Positions 1 through 8,540 of a stretch of DNA of 64,000 nucleotides are shown piece by piece. Below the pieces are notes generated by a model that was not told the origin of the DNA, made no database searches, and saw nothing but the letters and a program-made list of their open reading frames with translations. Position numbers and translations under genes: made by a program. The number at the start of each line of letters is the position of its first letter. The stretch's first letter is position 1. This DNA comes from Actinomadura cremea (GTDB taxonomy: Bacteria > Actinomycetota > Actinomycetes > Streptosporangiales > Streptosporangiaceae): positions 372,001-436,000 of the forward strand of contig NZ_BMRF01000001.1 in NCBI RefSeq assembly GCF_014648495.1. Reading direction: 5' to 3'.

Positions 1-2
1 GG

Positions 3-377
3 GGTGTGGCCTTCGAGACCGACTGGTCCCCGGGATCGACCATGACCTGGGAGGAGAACGGGCGGAAGACCGCCGACCCCGAACAGGTCGTCCTGGAGTC
101 CGATCCGCCCCGCCGCCTCTCCTACACCTGGCACACCCCCACGGCCGAGTGGGCCGAAGCCGCCGGAGTGAGCCCGGACGTCCTCGCCAAGCTCCGCGAC
201 GAACGGCGCACCCGCGTCACCTTCGACCTCGAACCGCGCGGCGACAAGGTCAAGCTCACCGTCGTCCACGACGGCTTCCAGCCGGACAGCGTGATGCTCG
301 GCATGGTCGGCGAGGGCTGGCCCGAACTCCTCTCCGGGCTCAAGACCCTCCTGGAGACCGGCGAACCCCTGCCATAG
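3..377 (+). CDS. SRPBCC/AHSA1-type START-like domain protein, 5' partial
   Basis: This is the C-terminal 124 residues of a gene that begins before the window, so no start is assigned (an in-frame GTG at 6 is probably internal). The order TMTWEENG, then a short beta segment ending RRLSYTW, then RVTFDLEPRGDKVKLTVVHDGF and a closing helix GWPELLSGLKTLLETG, is the usual AHSA1 (Hsp90 ATPase activator homologue 1-like) helix-grip pattern. In actinomycetes such proteins often follow an ArsR-type regulator and are thought to bind small hydrophobic ligands; neither the partner nor a ligand can be seen here. Confidence is good for the family and low for any function. Confidence 0.8.
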   Translation, partial: GVAFETDWSPGSTMTWEENGRKTADPEQVVLESDPPRRLSYTWHTPTAEWAEAAGVSPDVLAKLRDERRTRVTFDLEPRGDKVKLTVVHDGFQPDSVMLGMVGEGWPELLSGLKTLLETGEPLP

Positions 378-472
378 AACCGACCCCGGTCGAACGTCTC
401 GAGCGGATTCACCGCAGCGACGCAAGCTTTCCTCACGGGCACCGCAAGGTCGTGCGGACGTCCCCGGTCCGC

Positions 473-1465
473 CTACTGATCGGGCTGCGCGCCGGCGGGC
501 TCCTGAGCGCGGCGGATCATCTCATCCTCCGACGCCTTGCAGTCGAAGAGTTCGTCGGCCGAGGCCACCGTCGCGGCGCGCAACGCCCACTCCTCGGCCT
601 GCTCGAGGTCCGTGCACGCCGTAATCCGCCTACGCGCATCGTCCGAAACGGACACCTGACGCTTGGCCAGCATGAGCAGCGTCAGCCTGACCGCTTGGCG
701 GACACTCCCCTCCGCAAGACCTTCCTCGCGCCCCTGCTCGCGCCCCTGCTCGCGTCCTTCCGCGCGGTGGTGGATGGCGAACTCCGACTTCCACTCGTAA
801 CCGGCGGCCTGCATGTATTCCTCCATGAGTTTGCGGACTGAGGCGGAAACCTGTGACGACGCGTAGTCATCATACTTCTTGGCGACATCGACGCTCCGGT
901 GTTGGGCCACCTCGTCGACGGCCTCGGCATAGCAGGTCAGGACGGCTTCCTGATACGGGCCTTCGACGTGCGCGGGGGCGCTGAGGAACACGAGTTCGGG
1001 GAGCTCTCGTGCTTGCTTCGGGTCCGTGATGGGGGTCAGCTTCCCGGGGTGAAAGGTCAGGGGCTTGAGGTCCCAGTTCGGGTGTCCCATGCGGATGGGG
1101 TTGGCGCAGGAGCGGGCGACCTGTTCGTCCGGGCAGAACACGAGCAGGATCGTGTCGCACTTGTGGCGCAGCCGAAAGTTCGCCACGTACGCGGGCCAAC
1201 TGTAGTTCTTGTCGGGATCGTGCCTCAGCTGCGACTCGGTGATGATGCCCAGCGAGGGCTTCGCCGGATCGCCGAGGAGGACGGTCGCATCGCAGCGGAG
1301 TTCCTGCGGATGGAATGCGTTATAGGACTCCGATGTCAGGGTTGCACCAACTTCGTCGGGGATGTCGGGGATGTCCTCGTGGAACACCCTGCGGAGTAGT
1401 TCTGGGACGAGCTCAGGCTGGTTGCGCACCATCTCCAGCGGAAGCTCGTGGTCCTTCGATGGCAT
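473..1465 (-). CDS. Rpn-type PD-(D/E)XK nuclease family protein
   Basis: A 330-residue protein of the recombination-promoting nuclease/putative transposase type that is scattered through actinomycete genomes. The N-terminal half holds a PD-(D/E)XK-like core: an acidic residue in RCDATVLL near residue 59, then ESQ near residue 76. Around residues 230-247 the chain runs GREQGREQGREEGLAEG, a charged Gly-Arg-Glu repeat typical of this family's hinge; in DNA it is a 12-bp tandem repeat of about 2.7 copies at 725-757. No ribosome binding site precedes the ATG at 1465, so a leaderless transcript is possible. It stands alone, convergent to the AHSA1 gene. Nuclease activity is inferred from the family. 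Confidence 0.6.
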   Translation of the reverse strand: MPSKDHELPLEMVRNQPELVPELLRRVFHEDIPDIPDEVGATLTSESYNAFHPQELRCDATVLLGDPAKPSLGIITESQLRHDPDKNYSWPAYVANFRLRHKCDTILLVFCPDEQVARSCANPIRMGHPNWDLKPLTFHPGKLTPITDPKQARELPELVFLSAPAHVEGPYQEAVLTCYAEAVDEVAQHRSVDVAKKYDDYASSQVSASVRKLMEEYMQAAGYEWKSEFAIHHRAEGREQGREQGREEGLAEGSVRQAVRLTLLMLAKRQVSVSDDARRRITACTDLEQAEEWALRAATVASADELFDCKASEDEMIRRAQEPAGAQPDQ

Positions 1466-1523
1466 GTTCGAAGACTATCCGCTACCGGACACTTACTTAA
1501 CGTGTTTGCCAAAAAAACCCAAA

Positions 1524-1549
1524 AGGCCCGCACCTCGCGGTGCGGGCCT
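1524..1549 (-). terminator. Rho-independent terminator of clpC
   Basis: A perfect 10-bp stem (AGGCCCGCAC / GTGCGGGCCT) with a 6-nt loop lies 39 nt past the clpC stop. Read on the minus strand it is followed by TTTTGGGTTTTTTT, a real U-tract, which is unusual in this GC-rich window. Confidence 0.9.
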
Positions 1550-1588
1550 CTTAAGCAGGACGGCCGGTCGGACCCGTCGGCCCTTGGG

Positions 1589-4102
1589 TCAGTCCTTGTT
1601 GAAGTTGACCGCGCCCTCGATCGGGGGCGGGCTGTCGGGGACGGTGGTCGGCTTCGGGACGCCCTTGAAGGTGAACTTCGCGTCCTCGCCGGTGCCCTCG
1701 ACGCCCACGATCACGATCTGGCCGGACTTGAGCTCGCTGTACAGGATCTTCTCCGACAGCTGGTCCTCGATCTCGCGCTGGATCGTGCGGCGCAGCGGCC
1801 GGGCGCCCAGGACGGGGTCGTAACCGCGCTCGGCGAGCAGGTCCTTGGCCTCCTGGCGGAGCTCGATGCCCATGTCGCGGTCGCGGAGCCGCTCGTCCAC
1901 CTTGGCGATCATCAGATCGACGATCTGGATGATCTCCTTCGGGGTGAGCTGGTGGAACACGACCGTGTCGTCGACACGGTTGAGGAACTCGGGCCGGAAG
2001 TGCTGCTTGAGCTCCTCGGAGACCTTGGCCTTCATCCGGTCGTACGAGCCCTGCTCGTCGTTCTGCCGGGCGAAGCCCATCGAGACGCCCTTGGAGATGT
2101 CCTTGGACCCCAGGTTCGTCGTCATGATGATGACGGTGTTCTTGAAGTCCACGACGCGGCCCTGCGCGTCGGTGAGGCGGCCGTCCTCCAGGATCTGCAG
2201 AAGGCTGTTGAAGATGTCCTGGTGGGCCTTCTCGATCTCGTCGAACAGGACGACCGAGAACGGCTTGCGGCGGACCTTCTCCGTCAGCTGGCCGCCCTCC
2301 TCGTACCCGACGTAGCCGGGCGGGGAGCCGAACAGGCGGGAGACCGTGTGCTTCTCCATGAACTCGGACATGTCGAGCTGGATCAGCGCGTCCTCGTCGC
2401 CGAACAGGAACTCGGCGAGCGTCTTGGACAGCTCGGTCTTACCGACGCCGGACGGGCCGGCGAAGATGAACGAGCCGCCGGGACGCTTCGGGTCCTTCAG
2501 GCCGGCGCGGGTGCGGCGGATCGACTGGGAGAGCGCCTTGATGGCGTCCTCCTGGCCGATGACCCGCTTGTGGAGCTCGTCCTCCATGCGCAGGAGGCGC
2601 GAGGACTCCTCCTCGGTCAGCTTGAACACCGGGATGCCGGTGGCGGTGGCGAGGACCTCGGCGATGAGCTCGTCGGTGACCTCGGCGACGACGTCCATGT
2701 CGCCGGCCTTCCACTCCTTCTCCCGCTGCGCCTTCTGGCCGAGCAGCTGCTTCTCGGAGTCGCGCAGCGCCGCGGCCTTCTCGAAGTCCTGCGCGTCGAT
2801 CGCGGACTCCTTGTCGCGGCGGACGTCGGCGATCTTCTCGTCGTACTCGCGCAGGTCCGGCGGCGCGGTCATACGGCGGATCCGCATGCGCGAGCCGGCC
2901 TCGTCGATGAGGTCGATCGCCTTGTCGGGCAGGAACCGGTCGCTGATGTAGCGGTCGGCGAGCTGCGCGGCCGAGACGAGCGCGCCGTCGGTGATCGACA
3001 CTCGGTGGTGCGCCTCGTAGCGGTCCCGCAGGCCCTTGAGGATCTCTATGGTGTGCGCCAGCGACGGCTCGGCGACCTGGATCGGCTGGAACCGGCGCTC
3101 GAGCGCGGCGTCCTTCTCCAGGTGCTTGCGGTACTCGTCGAGGGTGGTGGCGCCGATGGTCTGGAGTTCGCCGCGGGCCAGCATCGGCTTGAGGATGCTG
3201 GCGGCGTCGATCGCGCCCTCGGCGGCGCCCGCGCCGACGAGCGTGTGCAGCTCGTCGATGAACAGGATGATGTCGCCCCGGGTGCGGATCTCCTTCAGGA
3301 CCTTCTTCAGCCGCTCCTCGAAGTCACCGCGGTAGCGGGACCCGGCGACCAGCGCGCCGAGGTCGAGGGTGTAGAGCTGCTTGTCCTTCAGCGTCTCGGG
3401 CACCTCGCCCTTGACGATCTTCTGGGAGAGGCCCTCGACGACGGCGGTCTTGCCGACGCCGGGCTCGCCCACCAGGACGGGGTTGTTCTTCGTGCGGCGG
3501 GACAGCACCTGCATGACCCGCTCGATCTCCTTGTCCCGGCCGATGACCGGGTCGAGCTTGCCCTCGCGCGCGGCCTGCGTCAGGTTGCGGCCGAACTGGT
3601 CCAGCACGAGGGAGGTGGAGGGAGCCGCCTCCGAAGGGCCGCCCGAGGCGGCCGGCTCCTTGCCCTGGTAACCGTGCAGCAACTGGATGACCTGCTGCCG
3701 CACCCGGTTCAGGTCGGCGCCCAGCTTCACCAGGACCTGCGCCGCGACGCCTTCGCCCTCGCGGATCAGGCCCAGCAGGATGTGCTCGGTGCCGATGTAG
3801 TTGTGGCCTAGCTGCAGCGCCTCGCGCAGTGACAGCTCAAGGACCTTCTTGGCGCGCGGAGTGAACGGGATGTGGCCCGACGGCGCCTGCTGGCCCTGGC
3901 CGATGATCTCCTCGACCTGCTGGCGCACCGCCTCAAGGCTGATCCCCAGGCTCTCCAGAGCCTTTGCGGCGACACCCTCACCCTCGTGGATCAGACCCAG
4001 GAGGATGTGCTCGGTGCCGATGTAGTTGTGGTTGAGCATCCTGGCTTCTTCCTGTGCCAGGACGACAACCCGCCGCGCGCGGTCGGTGAACCTCTCGAAC
4101 AT
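1589..4102 (-). CDS. clpC: ClpC-type AAA+ unfoldase, ATPase subunit of the Clp protease
   Basis: An 837-residue Hsp100/Clp protein that unfolds substrates and feeds them to ClpP in the cytoplasm. Two N-terminal repeats each contain [14 protein letters not shown] (residues 1-145). Nucleotide domain 1 has Walker A GEPGVGKT at about 212-219; a UVR-like coiled segment lies near 420-455; nucleotide domain 2 has GPSGVGKT at about 549-556. Length matches actinobacterial ClpC1 (about 840). The ATG at 4102 gives the canonical [11 protein letters not shown] and is preceded by GAGGAG at 7-nt spacing; an in-frame GTG 15 nt upstream sits inside that ribosome binding site and was rejected. lsr2 lies upstream on the same strand, as in mycobacteria. 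Two ClgR-like boxes upstream suggest stress control. Confidence 0.98.
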   Translation of the reverse strand: MFERFTDRARRVVVLAQEEARMLNHNYIGTEHILLGLIHEGEGVAAKALESLGISLEAVRQQVEEIIGQGQQAPSGHIPFTPRAKKVLELSLREALQLGHNYIGTEHILLGLIREGEGVAAQVLVKLGADLNRVRQQVIQLLHGYQGKEPAASGGPSEAAPSTSLVLDQFGRNLTQAAREGKLDPVIGRDKEIERVMQVLSRRTKNNPVLVGEPGVGKTAVVEGLSQKIVKGEVPETLKDKQLYTLDLGALVAGSRYRGDFEERLKKVLKEIRTRGDIILFIDELHTLVGAGAAEGAIDAASILKPMLARGELQTIGATTLDEYRKHLEKDAALERRFQPIQVAEPSLAHTIEILKGLRDRYEAHHRVSITDGALVSAAQLADRYISDRFLPDKAIDLIDEAGSRMRIRRMTAPPDLREYDEKIADVRRDKESAIDAQDFEKAAALRDSEKQLLGQKAQREKEWKAGDMDVVAEVTDELIAEVLATATGIPVFKLTEEESSRLLRMEDELHKRVIGQEDAIKALSQSIRRTRAGLKDPKRPGGSFIFAGPSGVGKTELSKTLAEFLFGDEDALIQLDMSEFMEKHTVSRLFGSPPGYVGYEEGGQLTEKVRRKPFSVVLFDEIEKAHQDIFNSLLQILEDGRLTDAQGRVVDFKNTVIIMTTNLGSKDISKGVSMGFARQNDEQGSYDRMKAKVSEELKQHFRPEFLNRVDDTVVFHQLTPKEIIQIVDLMIAKVDERLRDRDMGIELRQEAKDLLAERGYDPVLGARPLRRTIQREIEDQLSEKILYSELKSGQIVIVGVEGTGEDAKFTFKGVPKPTTVPDSPPPIEGAVNFNKD

Positions 4103-4270
4103 CTCGTCGCTCCTCACAGAGCGGTTGGGCAGAGTCCGGAACGTCCGGAACTGTCCTTCCGCATGCTAGCCCGCCCCGAGGAGGCCACCCGGTGCACTCC
4201 CACCAGGAGACGTTCCCCAGCTATGCGCTGTTCAGTCTCATCCAACTACCGCATCGGCGCGTCATGTTCC

Positions 4271-4290
4271 CGCTACGCCCCAAGCGAACG
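4271..4290 (-). promoter_or_regulatory. ClgR-like operator box, proximal to clpC
   Basis: On the minus strand it reads CGTTCGCTTGGGGCGTAGCG. The core CGCT-N3-GGCG matches the CGCY-N3-RGCG pattern described for ClgR, activator of clp and lon genes in actinobacteria, and starts with the GTTCGC seen in Streptomyces boxes. It lies about 170 bp upstream of the clpC start and recurs with one mismatch at 4390-4409. Confidence 0.5.
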
Positions 4291-4389
4291 GGGGCTTTCC
4301 GCAGGTCGTTCGATGCGCGGCCGAGTTCGGAGAAGGTGTGCCTTGACGGCCGGGTCTACCTCGTCGCGCGTCCCGCGAAACGTCCGGGA

Positions 4390-4409
4390 CGCTACGCCAC
4401 AAGCGAACG
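4390..4409 (-). promoter_or_regulatory. ClgR-like operator box, distal to clpC
   Basis: The minus strand reads CGTTCGCTTGTGGCGTAGCG, identical to the box at 4271-4290 except for one base and exactly 119 bp further from clpC. Conservation of 19 of 20 bases in otherwise unlike non-coding DNA argues for a protein-binding site used twice. Confidence 0.5.
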
Positions 4410-4414
4410 AACTC

Positions 4415-4436
4415 GTTCCGTCCGGCCGGACGGAAC
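4415..4436. repeat. 22-bp perfect palindrome between lsr2 and clpC
   Basis: Arms GTTCCGTCCGG and its exact reverse complement meet with no spacer. There is no T-run on either side, so it looks more like a dimer-binding operator than an intrinsic terminator. It begins 6 bp beyond the distal ClgR-like box. Confidence 0.5.
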
Positions 4437-4659
4437 ATGCCGTTGGCGAGTCGCGCTCGTGCGGTCCTCCGGAAGAACGATGTGACGCGTCGTCTTCTTC
4501 CTGAAGAAGGACTTCACCTTCGACGAATCCCCGGACGCGCCGGCGCGCGTGCGGCCCGTCCCGCCGGGCTCGCATCGGGCCCGGCGCCACGCGCGTCGCG
4601 TGCGGGGCGGATGCGAACGGCCCGCCCCGCGGACGGAGGCGGGCCGCCGGCCGGCCGGG
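4437..4659 (-). other. Non-coding 3' flank of lsr2
   Basis: No convincing gene is seen between the palindrome and the lsr2 stop. The stretch contains the lsr2 terminator hairpin (4618-4646) and otherwise only GC-rich shadow frames. Confidence 0.4.
4618..4646 (-). terminator. Hairpin terminator of lsr2
   Basis: A 9-bp perfect stem (CGGCCCGCC / GGCGGGCCG) with an 11-nt loop begins 14 nt past the lsr2 stop. It has no U-tract, as is common for actinomycete terminators. Confidence 0.5.
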
Positions 4660-4986
4660 TCAGTGGGCCGCCTCGTACTTCTCGATCACGTGGGCGGGGA
4701 TGCGGCCGCGCTCATTGACCTTGATGCCATTGTTCTTGGCCCAGGTCCGGATCTCGGCGCTGCGCTCACGGCTGGACGCCCCGCGCTGGCGCCGCTTGTT
4801 GCGGCTGACAGTGCCCGCCTTGCGCGCCTTCTCCACGAACGGCTGCAGGGAATCCCGCAGCTTCTTTGCGTTGGCGTCACTCAGATCGATCTCGTAGGAG
4901 GCGCCGTCGAGCGAGAACGTCACGGTCTCGTCCGCCTCACCGCCGTCGAGGTCGTCGAGGAGAAGCACCTGAACCTTCTGTGCCAT
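4660..4986 (-). CDS. lsr2: Lsr2 nucleoid-associated, DNA-bridging protein
   Basis: A 108-residue H-NS-like silencer that binds AT-rich and foreign DNA. The N-terminal dimerisation part starts [18 protein letters not shown]; the C-terminal DNA-binding domain contains [10 protein letters not shown] followed by the minor-groove hook R-G-R at residues 93-95. The ATG at 4986 restores the canonical start and has AAAGG upstream; a longer in-frame reading to 5028 adds 14 unrelated residues across the promoter. It sits directly upstream of clpC in the same orientation, the conserved actinobacterial order. A well-formed promoter lies 44-71 bp upstream. Confidence 0.95.
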   Translation of the reverse strand: MAQKVQVLLLDDLDGGEADETVTFSLDGASYEIDLSDANAKKLRDSLQPFVEKARKAGTVSRNKRRQRGASSRERSAEIRTWAKNNGIKVNERGRIPAHVIEKYEAAH

Positions 4987-5029
4987 GAGGACAGACCTTT
5001 CGCTGGAGCAAACTGCATTGGTTGACAAA

Positions 5030-5057
5030 GATATACCGCGATGTGCGTGGATGACAA
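5030..5057 (-). promoter_or_regulatory. lsr2 promoter
   Basis: On the minus strand TTGTCA and TATATC are separated by 16 bp, close to the housekeeping sigma consensus. It lies in one of the few AT-rich patches of the region and predicts a start point near 5023, giving a short leader of about 36 nt. Confidence 0.65.
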
Positions 5058-5980
5058 TTCAACACTCGCGATGAACTCCCCTTCCCCCCTGGTAACTCAT
5101 CGTAATCACCCTCGAGCGAATCCCGGACGGCACGGCTCGGCGGCCCGTCGCGCGACAGGCGAGGCCGTATGAATTTGCGCGCGCCCACCCGGCTCGGCGG
5201 TTTTCGGGCGTGACCGACGTCACTGCCCACCCGCGCCCACCTGGGGGGTTAGGCGAAGCCATGGGGACGACCCCGGGCCCGCGGTGCCACGGACGCGGAG
5301 ACGGAAAAGGGTCCGCCGGGGACCTTAACAGGTACGGCGCACCAACATCGCCCAGCACCGATTAACCCTGGCGTAACGACACTAACCGCGCCCCCCGGGC
5401 GGGAAAGCGCGGAGCCCCGCAGCCCCCTGCGGGCGGGGCTTGCGGGCCGCCACCGGCACATGTCGCTCGATAACGTCATGGGGGCCGCGGGCGAAAATCG
5501 GTTGCCTCGCCGGTGACGCGAAGTCGGCGCACCGTGGCGGCGCCGAAGCGCGGCGGCCGCCACCCCATCCCGAAATCGGTTGATAAGCGACACAATCCCG
5601 CCCGCCGTCCCACTTCCTTGGGCGGCTCGAGTGCCCCCGCGAGCCCATCCCAAACCGGAGGGCTCATCCGGGACGGGACACATCCTCCGCGTTTCGCGGC
5701 CGTAACCGGAACGAGCTGGGATTCGCCCGGTGAACGGGGGCGTCCGAAACACGGAGGGCCACTCCCCAAAACCCTCGGGGCGGCGGCAGTTGTGAGGTCG
5801 ATGGCCTCCGGGAAGGGATCGGAAGGCCCGCCGGGGAGCGGACCGCCGGAGCCCTGGAGGAGCCTTGGGGCGCCCCTTGGGAGCCCACGCAAAGTCCTTG
5901 GGAAGCCGTTGGGAGACCCTTGGGAAGGAAGACCGGGTCGGACCGTGCGCGGAGTGCGTCCCGGGCGCCTGAGAGGCCCG
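5058..5980. other. Long intergenic stretch between lsr2 and the RDD operon
   Basis: About 920 bp with no frame that looks like a real protein: all open frames here have Arg/Pro/Gly-rich shadow composition and no ribosome binding site. It contains a GC hairpin (AGCCCCGC at 5413-5420 with GCGGGGCT at 5433-5440) and, near the RDD end, a cluster of CCTTGGG heptamers. A small RNA or a long leader cannot be excluded. Confidence 0.4.
5863..5924. repeat. Clustered CCTTGGG heptamers
   Basis: CCTTGGG occurs at 5863, 5875, 5896 and 5918, and CGTTGGG at 5907: five near-identical heptamers in 62 bp just beyond the 3' end of the RDD operon. Spacing is irregular (9-22 bp). Role unknown. Confidence 0.5.
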
Positions 5981-6682
5981 TCAGAACGTCGCGGAACCGG
6001 CGCTCGGGCGTTTCACCACAACGGTGCCCGCGAGTCTGTCGTGAAGCGCCTGGCGGCTCCGGCCCTCGTACAGCAGGCCCGCGTTCGCGACCCAGAACAC
6101 GCCGGCCAGCAGCCCGGCGACGGGAACGGGACGCGCCACGATCGGAACCGCGTAGGTCGCCGCCCGGAGCGCGCCGCGCAGGGCGCCGAGGCGGGCGGGG
6201 TCGGTGGCGGGCGCGGGCGCGGGACGTTCGCCGCCGTCCCCCGGGACGTCCGGCGGGGCGTCCTCGTCGTGCCGGTCGAGGACGGCCTCGGCCCGCACGT
6301 GCTCGGCGCGGACGACCTCGATCCCGGCGTAGCGCTTGCCGGGCGTCCGTCCCCAGAGGGCGAGCTGGACGGCCTCGTAGACGAGCAGGCAGCCCGCGAT
6401 CGCGGGCGGTGCGATGAGATTCAGGGCGGCGCCGGACACCGTCTCCCGGACGACGAGGATGACGGGCAGGCCGACGATCAGCGTGTCGACGATGCGGGCG
6501 AGGAGGCGCTGGCCCGGGTCGGCGAGCAGCCGGACGGCCGCCGCGGTCGGGCCCGCGGTCCCGTCCGGCGCGGATGGATCCGAAATACCTGGGATATCTG
6601 AGATATGTGAAAAATCCGGAACGTCCGGGGCGGCGGTCTCCGCCCCGGACGGTTCCTCGGGTGCCGGCTGCGACGTCGCCAT
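5981..6682 (-). CDS. RDD family membrane protein
   Basis: A 233-residue integral membrane protein with an RDD domain. The first RDD signature residues are in LLARIVDTLIVGLPVILVV (about residues 60-78); two membrane segments and ALWGRTPGKRYAGIEVV follow, then a charged Asp/Pro-rich insert (about 135-165), and a last hydrophobic segment ending YEGRSRQALHDRLAGTVVV. RDD proteins are small transporters or ion-handling proteins; some act in Na+/H+ exchange. The substrate here is unknown. It follows the second RDD gene with an 18-nt gap, so the pair is probably one operon with argA. Confidence 0.8.
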   Translation of the reverse strand: MATSQPAPEEPSGAETAAPDVPDFSHISDIPGISDPSAPDGTAGPTAAAVRLLADPGQRLLARIVDTLIVGLPVILVVRETVSGAALNLIAPPAIAGCLLVYEAVQLALWGRTPGKRYAGIEVVRAEHVRAEAVLDRHDEDAPPDVPGDGGERPAPAPATDPARLGALRGALRAATYAVPIVARPVPVAGLLAGVFWVANAGLLYEGRSRQALHDRLAGTVVVKRPSAGSATF

Positions 6683-6700
6683 CGCCGTCGTCCCCCCGTC

Positions 6701-7585
6701 CTACCGCGCGAACTCGGTGGTCTCGCCGTGCCCGTGGTCGTCGTCCCCGTGGTCGTGGTCGTAAAGCGCGCGCTCGTCGATGACCAGGGTGTTGGAGAAG
6801 CGGTCGTGCAGGGCCTGGTGCAGGGGCTGGTCCCAGATCGCCCAGAGGTGGGCCATCACCACACCGATCCAGACCAGCAGCATCCCGTAGGCGGCGTAGC
6901 TCCACACCATCACGGCCAGCACCAGGAAGAAGAACACGCCCAGCTGGTACGCGACGTGCGTGATCCCCGCGCGCCAGACGCCCTGCGTCGTCGTCAGCGG
7001 CTCCCCTTCGGGGCGTGCCTGGACGACGCCGATGCCGAGGAGCCGCTTGCCCCACGTGCGTCCCCACATCGACAACTGCACGGCCTCGTAGATGAACGGC
7101 AGAACCGACAGCACGCAGAACAGCGTGAAGATGATCGGCCAGTTCCAGATCCCGCCCTCGTCCCTGGCCGAACTGCCGGGCCGGCCCAGGCCGACCGTTC
7201 CCACGACGACCGGCAGGACGAGCGCGAACCCGAACACCGCGACGATCGTGTTGTCGATGATGCGCGCTCCGGCGCGCCGGAGAATGGGGGCCAGCGGCAC
7301 GCCGCCATAGGCGTCGCCGTGGGACGGCGTCCCGTAGCCGGGGTCGTAGCCCGCGTCGTGGCCCGCGTCGTGGCCGCCGCCGTAGGCCGGGTCGTAACCG
7401 GGCTGCTGCTGCCACTGCTGCTGAGGAGGCTGCTGCTGCCACTGCTGTCGCGCCGGGGGGCGCGCGGGCTGCTGGGGGTGCTGCGGTTGCTGCCACTGGG
7501 GACCCTGGTACGAGGGTGGCGGGCCGTAGGACCCCTGTCCCTGCGGCGGCTGGTACGGCCGGCCGCGGTGGGGGGATTCGCTCAT
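6701..7585 (-). CDS. RDD family membrane protein with Pro/Gln-rich N-terminus
   Basis: A 294-residue protein. Residues 1-100 are a disordered, Gln/Pro/Tyr-rich cytoplasmic tail (repeated QQPQHPQQ and QQQWQQQP runs), then the RDD domain: APILRRAGARIIDNTIVAVFGF, membrane segments, MWGRTWGKRLLGIGVV, further hydrophobic segments and QALHDRFSNTLVID. The C-terminus is His/Asp-rich (DHDHGDDDHGHG), which could bind metal. It starts 4 nt after the argA stop, so translational coupling is likely. It is paralogous to the next gene downstream. The function of the low-complexity tail is unknown. Confidence 0.8.
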   Translation of the reverse strand: MSESPHRGRPYQPPQGQGSYGPPPSYQGPQWQQPQHPQQPARPPARQQWQQQPPQQQWQQQPGYDPAYGGGHDAGHDAGYDPGYGTPSHGDAYGGVPLAPILRRAGARIIDNTIVAVFGFALVLPVVVGTVGLGRPGSSARDEGGIWNWPIIFTLFCVLSVLPFIYEAVQLSMWGRTWGKRLLGIGVVQARPEGEPLTTTQGVWRAGITHVAYQLGVFFFLVLAVMVWSYAAYGMLLVWIGVVMAHLWAIWDQPLHQALHDRFSNTLVIDERALYDHDHGDDDHGHGETTEFAR

Positions 7586-7589
7586 TCGG

Positions 7590-8105
7590 TCAGTCCTCCA
7601 GGCGAAGCAACATCCGGGTGTTGCCCAAGGTATTCGGCTTCACCCTGTCGAGGTCCAGGAACTCGGCCACGCCTTCGTCGTACGAACGGAGAAGTTCCTC
7701 GTACACCTCTGGCGACACCGGAGTCCCCAGAAGCTGTCGGAAACCGTGACGGGCGAAGAACTCCACTTCGAAGGTAAGGCAGAACACCCTCCGAACGCCG
7801 AGTTCCCGCGCGGTTTCGAGCAATCGCACGACGATCCGGTGGCCGATTCCGCGCCCGCCGTGCCCCTGCTCCACCGCGACGGACCGCACCTCCGCGAGGT
7901 CCTCCCACATCACGTGCAGGGCCCCGCAGCCGATGACGCGGCCGCCCGCCTGCACGTCCTCGGCGACCCAGAACTCCTGGACGTCCTCGTAGAGCGTCAC
8001 CGCGGTCTTCTTCAGCAGGCGTCGTCCCGACCCGGCGTACATGTCGACCAGCCTGCGGATCTCCTTGACGTCGGCGGTGCGTGCACGCCGGATCACGACT
8101 TCCAC
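7590..8105 (-). CDS. argA: Amino-acid N-acetyltransferase (short GNAT-type, ArgA-like)
   Basis: A 171-residue GNAT protein closely resembling the stand-alone mycobacterial glutamate N-acetyltransferase (Rv2747 type) used for the first step of arginine synthesis in actinobacteria that lack the two-domain ArgA. Recognisable segments are RRARTADVKEIRRLVD, VTLYEDVQEFWVAE, GCGALHVMWEDLAEVRSVAV, the acetyl-CoA loop QGHGGRGIGHRI, and FFARHGF. The closing AEFLDLDRVKPNTLGNTRMLL is diagnostic of this subgroup. It heads the RDD operon. The reaction is assigned by family similarity. Confidence 0.85.
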   Translation of the reverse strand: MEVVIRRARTADVKEIRRLVDMYAGSGRRLLKKTAVTLYEDVQEFWVAEDVQAGGRVIGCGALHVMWEDLAEVRSVAVEQGHGGRGIGHRIVVRLLETARELGVRRVFCLTFEVEFFARHGFRQLLGTPVSPEVYEELLRSYDEGVAEFLDLDRVKPNTLGNTRMLLRLED

Positions 8106-8250
8106 AAACAGGCGACATTACCGAACGTCATTACCGGACGCGCATCCCGGTTCGGCGGCGGTGGGGCGGCGGCCGGGTGGTCTCCGCCGCCCGCACGCAC
8201 GCTCGTCCGCTCCGCGACACGACCTTGACCTGCGTCTTCGCATGTTCTTG

Positions 8251-8279
8251 TTGGCATCCGATACGGGTTCCGTTAGTGT
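8251..8279 (+). promoter_or_regulatory. Promoter of the NlpC/P60 gene
   Basis: TTGGCA (8251-8256) and TAGTGT (8274-8279) are separated by exactly 17 bp, in a locally AT-richer patch. The predicted start near 8286 would leave a leader of about 255 nt before the ATG at 8541. Confidence 0.5.
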
Positions 8280-8285
8280 CCTGCG

Positions 8286-8540
8286 CTGATGTCGGCCCGC
8301 CGCAGGACGGGCCGTCCCGCCGCGTCCGAGGGCCGTTCACCGCTCCGGACGACCGGGTTTCCGATTTTCGGGAGCGCCCGGGGTCGTGTTCCCGGAGGCG
8401 CCGCACCGTCAGGGTGATTCCACCGACCGCGTGGACCGTTTCGCGAGCGTCGCGGAACGGCCGCTCCGGCCCGGACCGCCGCCCGGTCCGCCGCCCAGGG
8501 CCGTCACCCGCCCCGGCAGGCGACGAGGAGAGGAGATCGC
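8286..8540 (+). other. Long 5' leader of the NlpC/P60 gene
   Basis: This non-coding stretch follows the predicted promoter. An 8-bp stem (GTCCTGCG at 8278-8285 with CGCAGGAC at 8301-8308) lies at its beginning, and AGGGTGATTC occurs at 8411. Actinobacterial cell-wall hydrolase genes often carry a c-di-AMP (ydaO/yuaA) riboswitch in such leaders; only a fragmentary resemblance can be seen by eye here, so the riboswitch is a possibility, not a call. Confidence 0.35.

Noticed and set aside
1448-3811. 787-codon open frame on the plus strand opposite clpC
   Set aside because: Antisense shadow of a highly conserved gene; Asp/Leu/Val/Arg-rich composition and no ribosome binding site.
5249-6601. Several overlapping frames upstream of the RDD genes
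   Set aside because: Mutually overlapping on both strands, low-complexity, without start signals or recognisable motifs.
8278-8430. c-di-AMP (ydaO/yuaA) riboswitch
   Set aside because: Only a short GGGTGATTC-like match and gene context support it; the full set of conserved blocks could not be found by eye, so it is kept as a question rather than a feature.
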